Below, one piece after another: positions 23,114 through 34,424 of a DNA stretch of 64,000 bases. The stretch spans positions 62,001 to 126,000 of the forward strand of contig ML991806.1 of assembly GCA_010094025.1 (NCBI GenBank), written 5' to 3'. The stretch comes from Viridothelium virens. Taxonomy: Eukaryota > Ascomycota > Dothideomycetes > Trypetheliales > Trypetheliaceae. A program made the position numbers and the translations under genes. Each line of letters begins with the position of its first letter. The stretch's first letter is position 1. Below the pieces are notes generated by a model. It did not search any database. It was not told where the DNA came from and was given only the letters and a program-made list of their open reading frames with translations.

Positions 23114-26100
23114 CTAACTCCATCTTGCGCCCTCCCTCTCGCGCTCAATCCTCGTCGTCCTCTGCTCATCATTCTCCTCGTCCTCATACTTATACCGCAC
23201 CGCTCTCCTCTTTCGCCTCTCCTCATCTCCCAGACTCCCCTCCTTCATCCTCCCCTCCCTCTCCTTCTCCCGCCCGCCCCCCACAGCACCACCCACCCCA
23301 TGCATCCCCCTCAATCCGACACTAATCCTCCGACTCAAATCCATCTCTGCCCCGACCTCTCTCCTCCTCCCCCCAACCCCTCCATCCCTCGCTTTCGGCC
23401 CCGTAGGTGCACCAGCCGGCGGCGACATCTTGCCCTCTGCTGCACCAGCCGCCGTCGCCGCACCCACCGCCGCGCTCTCACCCCCTACGCTCTTCCGCTT
23501 CCCTAGCGAAGACGCTGTTGCCGACGACGACGCGCCACCCACGCCGGCACGCCGCTGCATCTCGCGCATCAGACGCTCGCGATCACGCTGCTGGCGCTCG
23601 GCAGCGATGGGATCTTTCTCTGCGGACTTGCTTGCGCTGCTGTTGCTGGGATTCGTGGTCGACGTGCTGTTTGCTGTTGCAGGAGGAGGAGGAGGAGCGG
23701 CAGAGGCAAGGGTAGAGGTTTCTGTAGTGAAGGACGTGCGGCGGTCGCGGTCGGCTTTCGGGCCTGTGGGCGGTTGGATACCGTTGGTGAAGGAAGGTGT
23801 GCGAGTGTGTGCGTCTGCAGGGGTTGGAGGTGGATGGGTGGAGGTGCTGCTTTGGCGGGTGGGGTTGGAGGCGTGTCGTGGTGGTGGAGGGACAATGGTG
23901 TGGGAGTGGGCGCCTTTGATCTTGAAGCCTTCTTGGATAGGAGTTGGCGGTTGGGAGGCTTTGGTGCTGGCCGATTCTGGGTCGTGGCGAGGACTGGAAT
24001 CGTGATGTCGGTCGCGTTCACGATCCGAGCGATTGCGAGATGAGCGTCGGGAATGGTCTTTGGATCGGTCGTGCTCGCGGTCCCGGTCCCTGTCACGATC
24101 TCGACGGCTTCGCTGACGAGAAGAGTGTTCTTCCTCCTCTTCCATGTCGTCGTATCTATCGCGGTGCGAGTGTCTGCGTTCGCGATCTTTCTCTCGATCA
24201 CGTTCACGGTCACGATCCCGGAATTTGTCGCGCCCCTTCTCATCTCGGTCTCGGTTACGATGACTCTTACTTTTACGACGACTGCTGCTCTCATACTTGT
24301 CCTCCTCCACGCTGTTGGTAAGGTCGTCGTGGCCATCGTCGAGTTCGTTCTCCGTAAGAGGAGACCGTGATCGGTGGCGCCGGCTACGTCGATCCTTGCT
24401 ACGATCGCGGTGAGATCGGTTAGAGCGATGTTTGTCCTCGCGACGACGATGGTATCGTTCCTCATCGTCCTCATAATCTTCTCTGGAGCGCGTCTCCTTA
24501 GGTTGATGCCGATCGTAGTCTTCGATGTATTTATCATCTTCAGTCTCATCTTCGTGTCTGCGTGGATGTCGACGCCGTTTCTCGCGTCTGTTATCATATT
24601 CGTCTTCGTCAGCATCTACATCTCGCTCGCGATAGCTACGCTTGCGACGCTGGGAACGGGAGTGCGAGCGGGATCTTGAAACATCTACTTCAGGAGTGCG
24701 GGAGAGATCACGATCAATCCTAGATGGTGACTTTGATCTCGTCCTTGCACGAGCAGGAGATGGGCTTGAAAAAGAATCAGTCAAGCCGCCACAATCAATA
24801 GCCGTTTCTTTGGAATACCTTCTACGATCCTCTGCATCTTCAGCACCAGAAGGGAAAGTACCACCACGACTTGCCACGGTAGTGAGACCACCTCTGCCCC
24901 TAAAATTCACAGAGATCTGTCCTTCACGCATGGCTTTTGGTCCTGACGGTGCATTAGGTGGAGGTGCTGGTGCAGGAGCTACGGGAGCATCAGCTGTAAG
25001 TGAGGGCTTTGGTTCATTCGGGTCAACAAATTCGCCATTGGGTCCCCAAGTGGGAGTGGGGGCGCTGGGATCGACAACTCGGTACTCTTGGTTATTGTGG
25101 TATCCTCTTCCTCGTCCTCGAAAACCACCACGGAAGCCACGGCGATAGCCCGCTCTTCCTCGTGGATAGGTAGAATAATGAGGACCCTGATTGTAGAAGG
25201 AGTCTGAATGTTGCATGGAGTCCATTGCGTTCATCATCGACATGTCTGCCATGCTGGGCACCATATTTGCAGTATCAAGACCCTGATCATATGGAAAGGG
25301 GTTTTGGAAATCAGCAGCCTGCATCCGTTGCATCTCTGGATCGCCTCCATTGGGAACCTCATTGGAATGGGGTTGGGGCTCCTGAGGCTCTGGGTTGTCG
25401 ATAGATGCCAGTTCCAAATCATTCGGTGATCTTGCGTTCTGCTGCGTATCCTTCTCAACGTTAGTATCAACTTCACCAACAGGAGCCGAATCAGATGGGA
25501 AAGGTTCCTCATTGCGAGTAACGTTTTGATCATCTTGGTCATTCTCTTGATGATTAGTTTTCCTAGACTCCTGGTCCTGACCTGAACCCAGTGACTTATT
25601 GCTAAGTGACGGCTTCATCGGCTCAGCGGACGCCTGTGTCGAAGGTTCTTGATCTTGCAGATCCGGAGGTAATTGATGGGCAAATGCAGCATGTCCTTCC
25701 CCAGAGGACCTCTGGTCCATTGGCTGCTGCATGGCATTCTGAACTTGACCTTGGTTTTGATACTGGCCATAGAAGTTACCTCGATGATTTCCATAACCAC
25801 GACCATAGCCTCGCTGACTGCGAAAGCGATTCTGGTTTTGGTAGTTATTATTCTGGAAACGGGAGTGGTGATGCATCTGGTTAGGGAATTGCCCCTGGTG
25901 CGATTGATGTTGATTATATCCACCACCGGGATAGTAGCCACCATTTTGTGCGCCATAATTACCACCCATTCCCATGGACGACTGCTGCTCATTCCATCCA
26001 CCGCCGAATCCGTTTCCAAACCCCATACCCATGTTCATATTGTTCATACCGTTCATCCCATCCATGCCCATACCACCACCAAAATTGTTGAACATGTTCT

Positions 26101-27199
26101 GCATGGCCATTGGGTCCATGCCCATACCATTCATACCTGAATTTGCCAGGTTAGAGAGAGCCGAATCAGAGCGACTATAACTTACCCATCATGTTCGGAA
26201 AGCCATTCCAATTACCATTTTGCATAGCGTTTTGCATCTGCATCTGCATCATGGCATTAAAATTGCTACCATTAGACCAGTCCACGCCCGAGAACCCTTG
26301 TGAAGAAACACCCATGACGAAATCTTGATTGTACGTATTTGCCTGAGACTGATCGCCCTGCCCGTTCCAGAAGTCTGAGAAAGTCGCTTGAGATTGGGCC
26401 ACATCGGTTTTCCCTTGCTGCTCATCTTGGTCGTGTTCTTCCTCACCATTCTCCCCAGCACTATGATGCAGATGAGCCGTTGTAGCCACACCTAGCTCAC
26501 TAGAATTATTTCCATTCGCGGCCTCGCGATCCGCAAGAGTCTATACTTCGTTAGGCTCACGCAAAAGCGGAAGTCAATACAGGGTCGTTACCTCAGTAGC
26601 AGACTGTGGTCTGTCTTGACCCTCGCCAATATTACGTTCGCGGGTTTGATTAGTTGTCGATGATGGCGTTGGCGGGAGTGTGTTACTGGTTTCCTTCGGG
26701 TCTTGCTTGATCTCAGTTGACCCGACTGTGGCCGACACAAGAGTAGCACTTGGTTGAGCTATCGGAGCGGCGGATTTAGGGCCGGAATCTTCTTTGGGTC
26801 TATTGCGTTTTTTGCTTTCTGATTTGAGGAAGGCTTTGCAGGTAAGACGCAAAGATTTCTGGGGCATGCAGTCTTCTGCAGATAATGGTTGATGAGTGCA
26901 CACCGGGCATGATTCCGGAAGTGAAGATTGACCTAGAGAGATGAGCATTACTTTAACACCTGGAAGATAGGAAGCTCTGAGGTAACTCACAGTTTTCGCA
27001 GATAGACTGATCGCAGCAGGGTAGGCGATATGCGTTGATTGCAAGCTTGTTACAGCTGGCGCAGCGAAGCTTAACCGGAATTTCTTCCTGTGCCAGAGAG
27101 CTGAGATTTGCAATCAGCAAGCTGCGAAACGAGCAGTAAGTGTGAAACATACCCAGCAAGCTCTATTTCACTTTCTGACAGAGCAGAGTTCGCAGCCAT
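23114..27199 (-). CDS. RING-finger protein with prion-like and RS/RD/RE-rich regions
   Basis: Five exons: 27199-27153, 27100-26991, 26932-26592, 26540-26186 and 26136-23114, giving 1,291 residues; all introns are 49-58 nt and in phase. Residues about 25-75 form a C4C4-like RING/U-box-type finger (LRCASCNKL, RLPCCDQSICENC, SCPVCTHQPLSAEDCMPQKS), close in style to the RING of RBBP6/Mpe1, but no DWNN ubiquitin-like domain precedes it. After a polar linker comes a Met/Asn/Gly-rich stretch (about 190-430) of prion-like make-up, with RGxG-type repeats (RGRAGYRRGFRGGFRGRGRG). A highly charged region (about 760-1000) is packed with RS, RD, RE and KD dipeptides, as in splicing and mRNA-processing factors, followed by a Pro/Ser/Ala-rich tail. 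I infer a nuclear RNA-linked E3 ligase; substrates cannot be read from sequence. Confidence 0.85.
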
Positions 27200-27636
27200 A
27201 GCGAGCTCCTAATCGATGCGAAATGCTGTAGGTAGATGTTGTGAAGGGAGTAAAATCATCATGGAGAGGTGGGGCACTTCACGTAACGAGTAGAAGTTTC
27301 CAGACGACTAGCGCCAAGGACGCAGTAATTAAGTGAGGAGCATTGGCGCGTGGATGTGAGAAAGGCACTGGGTAAGGTGAGTGTTCGCTTCTGGCGTATT
27401 GCGGCAATCGATGGAACGAGGGTGGTGAGGGAGTGGAGATGGCGCCGAGCACGTGACTGTCGGAAGTTTCCCAGTTCAGGCTTGCGCGACATCCACACTA
27501 TTAGACGCGTCAAACGATCGATCGAAAAACACATAATTACGCACGTCAAGGTGTACATCTGGAATATTGGCTACAGAAGCTCCAACGGCGATAGTCATCA
27601 ATCGGTTATGGGCATTAGTGAAAAAGCCTAAGGACA
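27200..27636. other. Intergenic region between RING gene start and ankyrin gene end
   Basis: 437 bp holding the RING-gene promoter and the 3' region of the ankyrin gene. No coding frame with support. Confidence 0.5.
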
Positions 27637-30600
27637 CTACGGTTTTCCCGGAGGAGACCATCCCCATTCCGCAGTCCCCAATTGCTGTCTCCAGTCTTTG
27701 TAACGTGGTGAACGACGGTCCGACTTCTTTCCAACTTGCGACGCCCCATATGTTTCCAGCAAATCCCGAATGTTAATGTTGATAGACTTCCACTTGCGAA
27801 CATCGTTTACTTTGAGGCTGGGATCCATCTGTTGGCATACGGACTGCAGTGGAGATCCATATCTCCCAACTCCTGTAACCTTCGGATCTGCTCCGGCCTC
27901 GAGTAATCTCTGAACAATCTTGACATGCCCGAAAGCCGCGGCAGCAGCAAGGGGACAACCGAACTCGCCTCCAGCGAGATTCACGTCCATGTGGTACCTG
28001 GGCATGAGCAGAAGGTCGATAAGTTTCGAGTTGCCGCTGATAGCCGCAGCCTGCAATACACCTCCGTATTTGCCTCCTTGGATATGGATATTCGCGTTGT
28101 GTTTTGAAAGCATGTTCTCAACCAAACCAGCTGAACCTTTCCGCGCGGCTTCCTGTACAACAATGCCACTGGAGACGTTTACGTCAAGTTCCTCACGTTG
28201 CAGTAGTCTCTCTAATATACTATTTTCGGTATATATGTCAGAATCATCCGTGTCGAAGTCTGAGTTACAGAGAGCTTTGTATAGAGGTGGGAATTTGGCG
28301 TTGTCCAGCGCATTAATTTGGATGCCCGGCTGGATGAGCAACAAGTCGACACTTTCGAGGAAACCTATGATACAAGCTTCGTGGAGAACAGTGCGACCGA
28401 AAAAATCAGTTGCGTTGATATCCACCTTGCCATTCTTCAGAAGCTCTATGATAATCTGCTCATGTCTGCGCCCAATGGCTCGAAATAGAGGCTGCATGCC
28501 GAATTTGTCGCCAATCCCGCAGTCGGCATTGTGGTCCAGCAGGGCCTTCACGACGTTTGTGTTGCCAGCAATACTAGCTAAATTGAGTGCCGTGTTGCCG
28601 TCATTATCGAGCTTGTCAACCAATTCAGGCCGCAGCTGCAAGATTTGGCGAATGACTTGATCGAGCCCACCTTTAACCAGAGCAGCTTCATGGAGTGGTG
28701 TTCGGAGGCGTTGATCTCTAACGCACGGGTCCGCACCCTGCTCCAAGAGCTTCTTAGCTGCTTCCGTCTGTGGAGCACGACAAGCCGCATGCAGAGGCGT
28801 TCCAAACGGTGTCGAGAGCTGGTTGAGAGAACTTCGATTTTGGAAGAGTAGGTCCATAATCACGATATGTCCGTTTGCGGCCGCTTGATGCAGAGCAGTG
28901 GTCCCGGAATCATTTGGACGATTGACATCCGCACCATTCTCAAGAAGGACGTGAACGGATGTAATATGACCGCGGGCAGCAGCTGCGATCAGGGGATACC
29001 CATATGTACCTCCTGGCTGGTTGACGGCAGTGACCGCAATCATGTTGCCTTTCTCGAGAGCTGTACTGTTTCTGGGCACATTGAACAACACGTCGAGCAA
29101 GTTTGTTAGCATACTTGGAGTGCCTTTCTCTGCAGCCGCATTAATTACATTCCCATAAAACCCCCCGGGTAAAGCTTCGCGTGCACCAGCTGCAAGCATT
29201 CGAGAGACCACCTCATTGCTACCTGAATGTGCGGCGGCTTGCAACGCGTTATGGTAACGACCACCCTCAAGAACTAAATTCGGGTTTTTGGACAGAACAT
29301 AGTCGACCTTGTTCACATCTCCCGAACGAGCTGCTGCAGCAAGGAGAGTTCCGTACTCGTTTGATTTGTCAACCTGGTCAACAAATACCGGCAGATCAGT
29401 CTCAAAATAGGTTTTGAGCTCGTCGAAACTTCCTCGAGCTGCAGTTGCATAGATGTCAAAGTGTCGATGATTTCTATGAATCAAGGAACTCTGGGAGACA
29501 AAAGATTCTACACCACTTGTTAAACCCCGGGAAGCGCGGTCAGCGAGGTCGACCCTGTCGAAGCTTTTCTCATCAGTGTCATAATATTCCTTCCTAGCTG
29601 TGGGATGAAGGCGTCCTAGGATGGGTTGGGCCGTGTTCCGCCACAATGAAAAGTATATGAGGCATGCCAGTGTGCCCGTAACCATCGCCATTATCCCCGC
29701 AACAACGAAAAATCTGAGATACTCATGCCCAAGCCACACGGGTAGAATTTCCTCGGACAGAATCTCCTCGGGCATGATGTGGAGATCTTTACCGTGCGAT
29801 ATCACACCCAGGCCATCGAAATTTCGTTCAGTGAGTAGTGACTTATTCGACTGTGGAGTTGTATTGGGGTTCAGATCGTATCTGGCGCCCGCCAACACCC
29901 TCGTAGTATTTGGCTGGTCTGGCGAGTTTGCGCAGCGCTGAAAGACTTTGAGAAGAATCTCCGGGAGATGTCGTGCCTCTCCTATCCGAATGTTCCCAAG
30001 ATCCGGATGCGCTTCCGCGACTTGTTTCCAATTTAGTAGCTTTCCATCTGTGCCTCGCGAGTGATCTTTTGAGGCCGCTAAGCCTTCAAGAACCTTCTGC
30101 ACTACTTGGCCGATGTCGCTGCTGGCATTTGATTTCCAGGCATAGATGGAAGTGACAAAATTGAAGACCCCCACGATGGTCAGGCAGGCGTGTAAAATTA
30201 CAGCCCAGAGGCCGAATTTAGTAATTCTTATAATCCATGTTCTCCTACCGCTGATATCTTCGTAGTCGAAGGAGACACCCAGCCAATTGGATGGCTGTAT
30301 CTTGGCACTGATAGCGTTTGTAGAAGAGAAAAGTTGACGTAGCAGGCGGTTTGGTATCGAGAGTCGCCTACAAGAGGCATCTTGCACCAGCATATTTGTC
30401 GTCGGCGGATCGGCACGAGCACGCGTCTCATTTGGATCGACTATTACCACTATATCCCTCGAAGGCTGTATCTGGCTCTCTGATCGCGACGGCGACAAGT
30501 CAAATTGCTGTTGCGCCGCGTGATGCTCCGGAGGCAAGTCATCAAATGAAGGCCGTGGGTTGCTGGCCTGCCCAGAATGTGCAGTCTCTGTTATTTCCTT

Positions 30601-30666
30601 CGTCGATCCTTCCGTGAAATCCAGTTCTTTGAGTCCGACCGGATCGAGTGTTTGCGTTGGTGCCAT
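27637..30666 (-). CDS. Two-pass membrane protein with cytosolic ankyrin-repeat domain
   Basis: A single exon of 1,009 residues. The first ATG in frame gives MAPTQTLDPVGL; an upstream in-frame GTG is not needed. Order of parts: polar N-terminus (1-150); membrane segment about 153-177 (WAVILHACLTIVGVFNFVTS); a 140-residue loop with N-glycosylation sequons (NASS, NTTR, NTTP, NKSL), so probably outside or luminal; second membrane segment about 317-342 (FFVVAGIMAMVTGTLACLIY); then about 12-14 ankyrin repeats from 415 to 960, with clear units such as GTTALHQAAANGHIVIMDLL and RTVLHEACIIGFLESVDLLL. I do not know the loop domain. The layout suggests a surface or organelle sensor with an ankyrin scaffold inside, but the function is unproven. 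No introns, unlike most neighbours. Confidence 0.82.
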   Translation of the reverse strand: MAPTQTLDPVGLKELDFTEGSTKEITETAHSGQASNPRPSFDDLPPEHHAAQQQFDLSPSRSESQIQPSRDIVVIVDPNETRARADPPTTNMLVQDASCRRLSIPNRLLRQLFSSTNAISAKIQPSNWLGVSFDYEDISGRRTWIIRITKFGLWAVILHACLTIVGVFNFVTSIYAWKSNASSDIGQVVQKVLEGLAASKDHSRGTDGKLLNWKQVAEAHPDLGNIRIGEARHLPEILLKVFQRCANSPDQPNTTRVLAGARYDLNPNTTPQSNKSLLTERNFDGLGVISHGKDLHIMPEEILSEEILPVWLGHEYLRFFVVAGIMAMVTGTLACLIYFSLWRNTAQPILGRLHPTARKEYYDTDEKSFDRVDLADRASRGLTSGVESFVSQSSLIHRNHRHFDIYATAARGSFDELKTYFETDLPVFVDQVDKSNEYGTLLAAAARSGDVNKVDYVLSKNPNLVLEGGRYHNALQAAAHSGSNEVVSRMLAAGAREALPGGFYGNVINAAAEKGTPSMLTNLLDVLFNVPRNSTALEKGNMIAVTAVNQPGGTYGYPLIAAAARGHITSVHVLLENGADVNRPNDSGTTALHQAAANGHIVIMDLLFQNRSSLNQLSTPFGTPLHAACRAPQTEAAKKLLEQGADPCVRDQRLRTPLHEAALVKGGLDQVIRQILQLRPELVDKLDNDGNTALNLASIAGNTNVVKALLDHNADCGIGDKFGMQPLFRAIGRRHEQIIIELLKNGKVDINATDFFGRTVLHEACIIGFLESVDLLLIQPGIQINALDNAKFPPLYKALCNSDFDTDDSDIYTENSILERLLQREELDVNVSSGIVVQEAARKGSAGLVENMLSKHNANIHIQGGKYGGVLQAAAISGNSKLIDLLLMPRYHMDVNLAGGEFGCPLAAAAAFGHVKIVQRLLEAGADPKVTGVGRYGSPLQSVCQQMDPSLKVNDVRKWKSININIRDLLETYGASQVGKKSDRRSPRYKDWRQQLGTAEWGWSPPGKP

Positions 30667-32714
30667 CTTAAAGTTCTCGATCAACAAGTCTTCCCCTAGA
30701 CCATCGCAATCTACACCAAAGCGACCACTGTCAAGCACCAGGGTCGAGGTAAGAACTCATACTCGCACAACTATCGATCTCAGGCGAGCAGCTTAGATAG
30801 GCTGTGTAGTTCTTCGGAGCGCGTTCGTGCAGCTAGCCATTCCGTTTGCGGATTTGTGGCTTTGTGGCTTCCAGTCGTTGCACGGATATGACTGTCAGCA
30901 TACAAAAGTAGTACCAACAAGGCATACTGAAGCAGCCACTCAAGGCAGCATTCATGAGGGGTAAGAGACATGACATGGCGAGCAAGACGGCGAGGCTGAG
31001 ATGTCGTGCCAGGAACGGCAGGAGATCGCTTGTTCTCCCCACACAATCAACCTCCGGGAGGACGCGATAAAAAATGTCGGATAGACACAGAAGCTCAAGG
31101 AAAGGTGATCCCATCGCCGTTTCTTGCTCGATACTCTACTGCGTTCTTGCCTGCCACTGAGGTAATTTTGCTGAAGCGCCCTAGGATCTACAGAGAGGAG
31201 AGTACCGGCCAGGGCAGATAATGGCCAACATTCTCGGAATTGCCTGACATTTCCAACCATCAACTTCGCATCCAAGGACAGGCAATATTAGAAGGCACTG
31301 AAAGATGTCTACTGTCACCCGGCTGACTTGCTCACCCAGCTGCAATATGTAAGGCTGATCCGCCAAGATTCCTTCAAAATGATCCAAAAATGCAGTCTAG
31401 ATTTGCTCGTGCTGCGAGCGACGCGAATCCGCTCATCAAACTGCCCACGGATGCTATTCCTCGAACTCTTTTCATCCAGGTCAATATTTCCTCTTTGTTT
31501 CTATGAATATACACGATGTACAGAAACCTCTAGCTCTTGCTCTGGCCAATGGAATGGACAGTCATGCGTTCAGGATGCCAGTTAAGCATCTATATGTCAT
31601 TGGTAGAGAAACCAATAACGGTTGACGGAATACCTGAGGAGACAAAGGCAAAACCAGCCTCATTCTGTAAGCTTAGAAGGCTCTTCCATCTCTGGGGATC
31701 TTTCAATCCGTATGGATCTACAAAGTGCGTAGTCATCGTGGTCTCATTAGCCTTTCGGGCTATCAAAGAGGTAGGTACTCAAAGCTATGAGCTTGGCCCA
31801 GCGTGTACTTCGCTGGCAGGTCTGACATTTGCAACTGCCGTCGCTGGAGTTCTCAAGACCGGAGAAGAATCCATAAGCATTGCGGCCGACATGCGGTTAA
31901 CAGAGTTGAAGAGTTCGGGGAACAATGCAAGGAGGAAACTAAATGAATCGGAGAAGCGGTGATCGTAATAGCCGGTCTCTAATACTCTAAATCCTTGAAC
32001 ACCCGAAAGGATGGGTCAAACCCTTGTCAATCTTTGGTAACATCGCGTAATACTAACCCATTCGAGTGCGCGGAGTAGAGAATACTTAAAGGCCAACAAT
32101 GTAGATACCACGCTTGCCTAAGTGAACCTTATGTACTTAGTACAATGTGATATCAAGAAATGTGATGTCTAAATTGCTTGGTTGAGACATCATACCCGAC
32201 CAGGGCTTGCGAGACTTGGGTATAGAGAGCCTATTAGCATAAGAAGCGAAACTCAAGTAGCTTCCGCACAAAAAACTTCTCAGTGAGGCAAAAATCGATG
32301 AGATCGCACAAGTGAACCCCAATCTATCGGGCGAATTTATGTGGTGTGGTGTAGTGGCTACTCTAAGCTGTCTCCCCGGAAAGCCTCCTCCATACGATAT
32401 ACCGCATGCATGACATCCGGTCTTTCGCAAATTGTTCTCAAAAAGTGGAGCAAGAGTCGATCAGGAAAAGGAGAAGGGCACCGAGGGGGTCAATTCATCC
32501 AGTAGCTTCGAATCACAAGAGATTTAAGTTTCGGGGTCTTAGCTGGTGATGAGATCACTAAGATAAATAGTCGCTTTTCGCGTGCGCCACATGCTTACAT
32601 TGGGTTTAGCACTTATGTGGACAGCCGCGGGAACCAGCACTCTCCGTTCTCTTTCAAAATTCCTGTCAAATAAATGAGCTTGACTCCGCCATCTCCTTGC
32701 CAGAGAAGTACGTT
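30667..32714. other. Two-kb gene-poor stretch
   Basis: Only weak frames are present. The best is plus-strand 31549-31962 (137 codons from an ATG), with a mildly hydrophobic centre and no family I recognise; I would not call it a gene without transcript support. There is no tRNA or evident transposon. The right end, up to 32714, is the promoter of the SnoaL-like gene. Confidence 0.4.
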
Positions 32715-33541
32715 ATGTCTCAACCATCTACAACCGCTGCAGCGTCTGCGGCTGAATATGAAGCCATCCGAAATACCGTCGCGCGCTACTGCTTCGCTAT
32801 CGATGATAAGGACTGGAACTCTTTGTCTTTGATCTTCACGCCCGATGCTGATGCAGAGTATCCATTTCCTGGTGGTAGTCTCAAAGGTGTCAAAGCTATG
32901 AAGGATACCATTCGCAAGCGGTAAGCTTCTCACTTATCTGGAAACGAGTCACATAAATGTAATGGAACGGTTGATTCCCTTGGAAGGAGTATGCGTTAGC
33001 AGAGAGCTTCATCTCGCTAGATCCTGCTATCTTCAGACACGTCTAAAGATTGACTCGGGTCTCGTCTGGATTCCTACCAGCATCTTACAAACAGTCTAGA
33101 TTCGCGCCTCTAGAGGGATGTCGCCAATCTCAGTCTGGGCACCAGCTCCTTTCAGTTCTTGAGGTTCGCTTCTCTGTCTCGACTATTGCGCTGCGTTCGA
33201 GGCATAACCATGTGCCTATGGAACTCACCACATGGCCCAACTTTAAACATTTTGAGGTCCTGGTGCGCTAAACAGTGAAAAGGCTTGAAAACGTCACATC
33301 GCATCATGCTCTCACGACTCAGACGATCGATATCGATGCTGGTGACCAGACCGCCAAAGCCAAGACGTATTTCACCGGCACGCACTTTGGTAAGAATGAT
33401 CAACAGGGTAAGAGTTCCACTGCGTATGGCATGTACGTAGATGAGCTTGAGGTGGTAGAGGGTTTTTGGCGTATCCGAAGGAGAGAGTGCATCATCAAGA
33501 ACAGAGTGGGAAACGAAGATGTTTTCCAACCAACGATTTGA
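32715..33541 (+). CDS. SnoaL-like domain protein with long intron
   Basis: Small protein of the NTF2/SnoaL fold superfamily (polyketide cyclases, dehydratases and many uncharacterised fungal members). Exon 1 is 32715-32920 and exon 2 is 33283-33541, giving 154 residues, the usual size. Exon 1 shows the helical start EAIRNTVARYCFAIDDKDW, then FTPDADAEYPFPGG and MKDTIRKR; exon 2 continues with ENVTSHHALTTQTIDI and YFTGTHFGK, GMYVDELEVVEGFWRIRRRE. The intron (32921-33282, GTAAGC...AAAAG, phase 2) is 362 nt, far longer than others here, with a purine-rich acceptor, so some later insertion or an extra missed exon is possible. Substrate unknown. It lies alone between two gene-poor stretches. Confidence 0.65.
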
Positions 33542-34424
33542 GAGCAGTAGCGAGTACTTCGTTTCATCCGAAAACAGACTCACAGAATGCTTTGTGCAGA
33601 CACAGCAATGTATTTAAGAGAGGTCTGAACGGCTTTTCCGAGCGTACAGACAAATCGACCCAGGCGGGTATTGAGCAAGTGACTCTGTATATGATCGCGT
33701 TCTTTAGATGAGATTCGCATAACTGTACCTAATGTATAGGAGTTTCTATTGCTATTTTTAGCTGAGAATCGGAACCTCGAAAAGACCAGGCTTTGCTAGG
33801 TAAAGTCGGTTATAATATTGAAGCCTCACAAGGGACGCAGAACAGTGCAAATAAGTCAGAGTTTTATTACTCTAGTAATACCTAAGAAAGACTACTTCGG
33901 TCGAACGTTAGGAAGTGCCCGTACTACGCTCAAATGTGTTGGTGATGCGATGTGGCAAGGACATCCATTGTCGCAGGAGTGGCGGCCACCTACGGCCAGC
34001 TGCGGCTGTAGAGTACTTAGCAACCTTTGGCCCCTGGGATGAACTGGTACGCCTTCCACACTTCCACTCTCTTCGCCTACGCTCGAACGGGTTGGCGATG
34101 CGCGTCTCCTGAACTGCGCAGCCAGTATAACGAAGCTCATACAAGCCTTGCCGGAATTGCATTGACAGCAGCGTCGCAAGGCTTCCTCAACAAGGGTATT
34201 CCACAATCACAGTTGTAGCGAAAATATATCCACTTATGCTTTGAAGCAGTCGTGTTCAAGGCGCTAAGCGCTGGCACGGTAGTGTATCCGAAGCATTCCT
34301 TATGCCTCCAACAAATTTACAATGGCTGAAAGGAGCATTGGCTTCATAGGGCTTGACAGAGCATGTTGTCTATGGTGTTGAATATATATAGTCACTTTCC
34401 TTATTAGTTGGTTTCTAGTCACGC
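33542..34424. other. Intergenic stretch upstream of carboxylesterase
   Basis: No gene seen. Short frames around 33900-34218 are open on both strands but match nothing I know. A TATA-like run (AATATATATA, about 34381-34390) sits some 40 bp before the esterase ATG. Confidence 0.45.

Noticed and set aside
23430-25148. Open frames on both strands across the RING/RS gene
   Set aside because: Arg/Ser/Asp-rich low-complexity coding sequence is naturally free of stops in other frames. None has a domain, and most lack ATG.
31549-31962. 137-codon plus-strand frame
   Set aside because: No recognisable family, no signal or domain, and no clear splice context. Kept only as a remark in the gene-poor stretch.
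33890-34218. Frames open on both strands between the SnoaL and esterase genes
   Set aside because: No homology recognised, no ATG with context, and several stops when read further. Could be a remnant, but nothing supports naming it.
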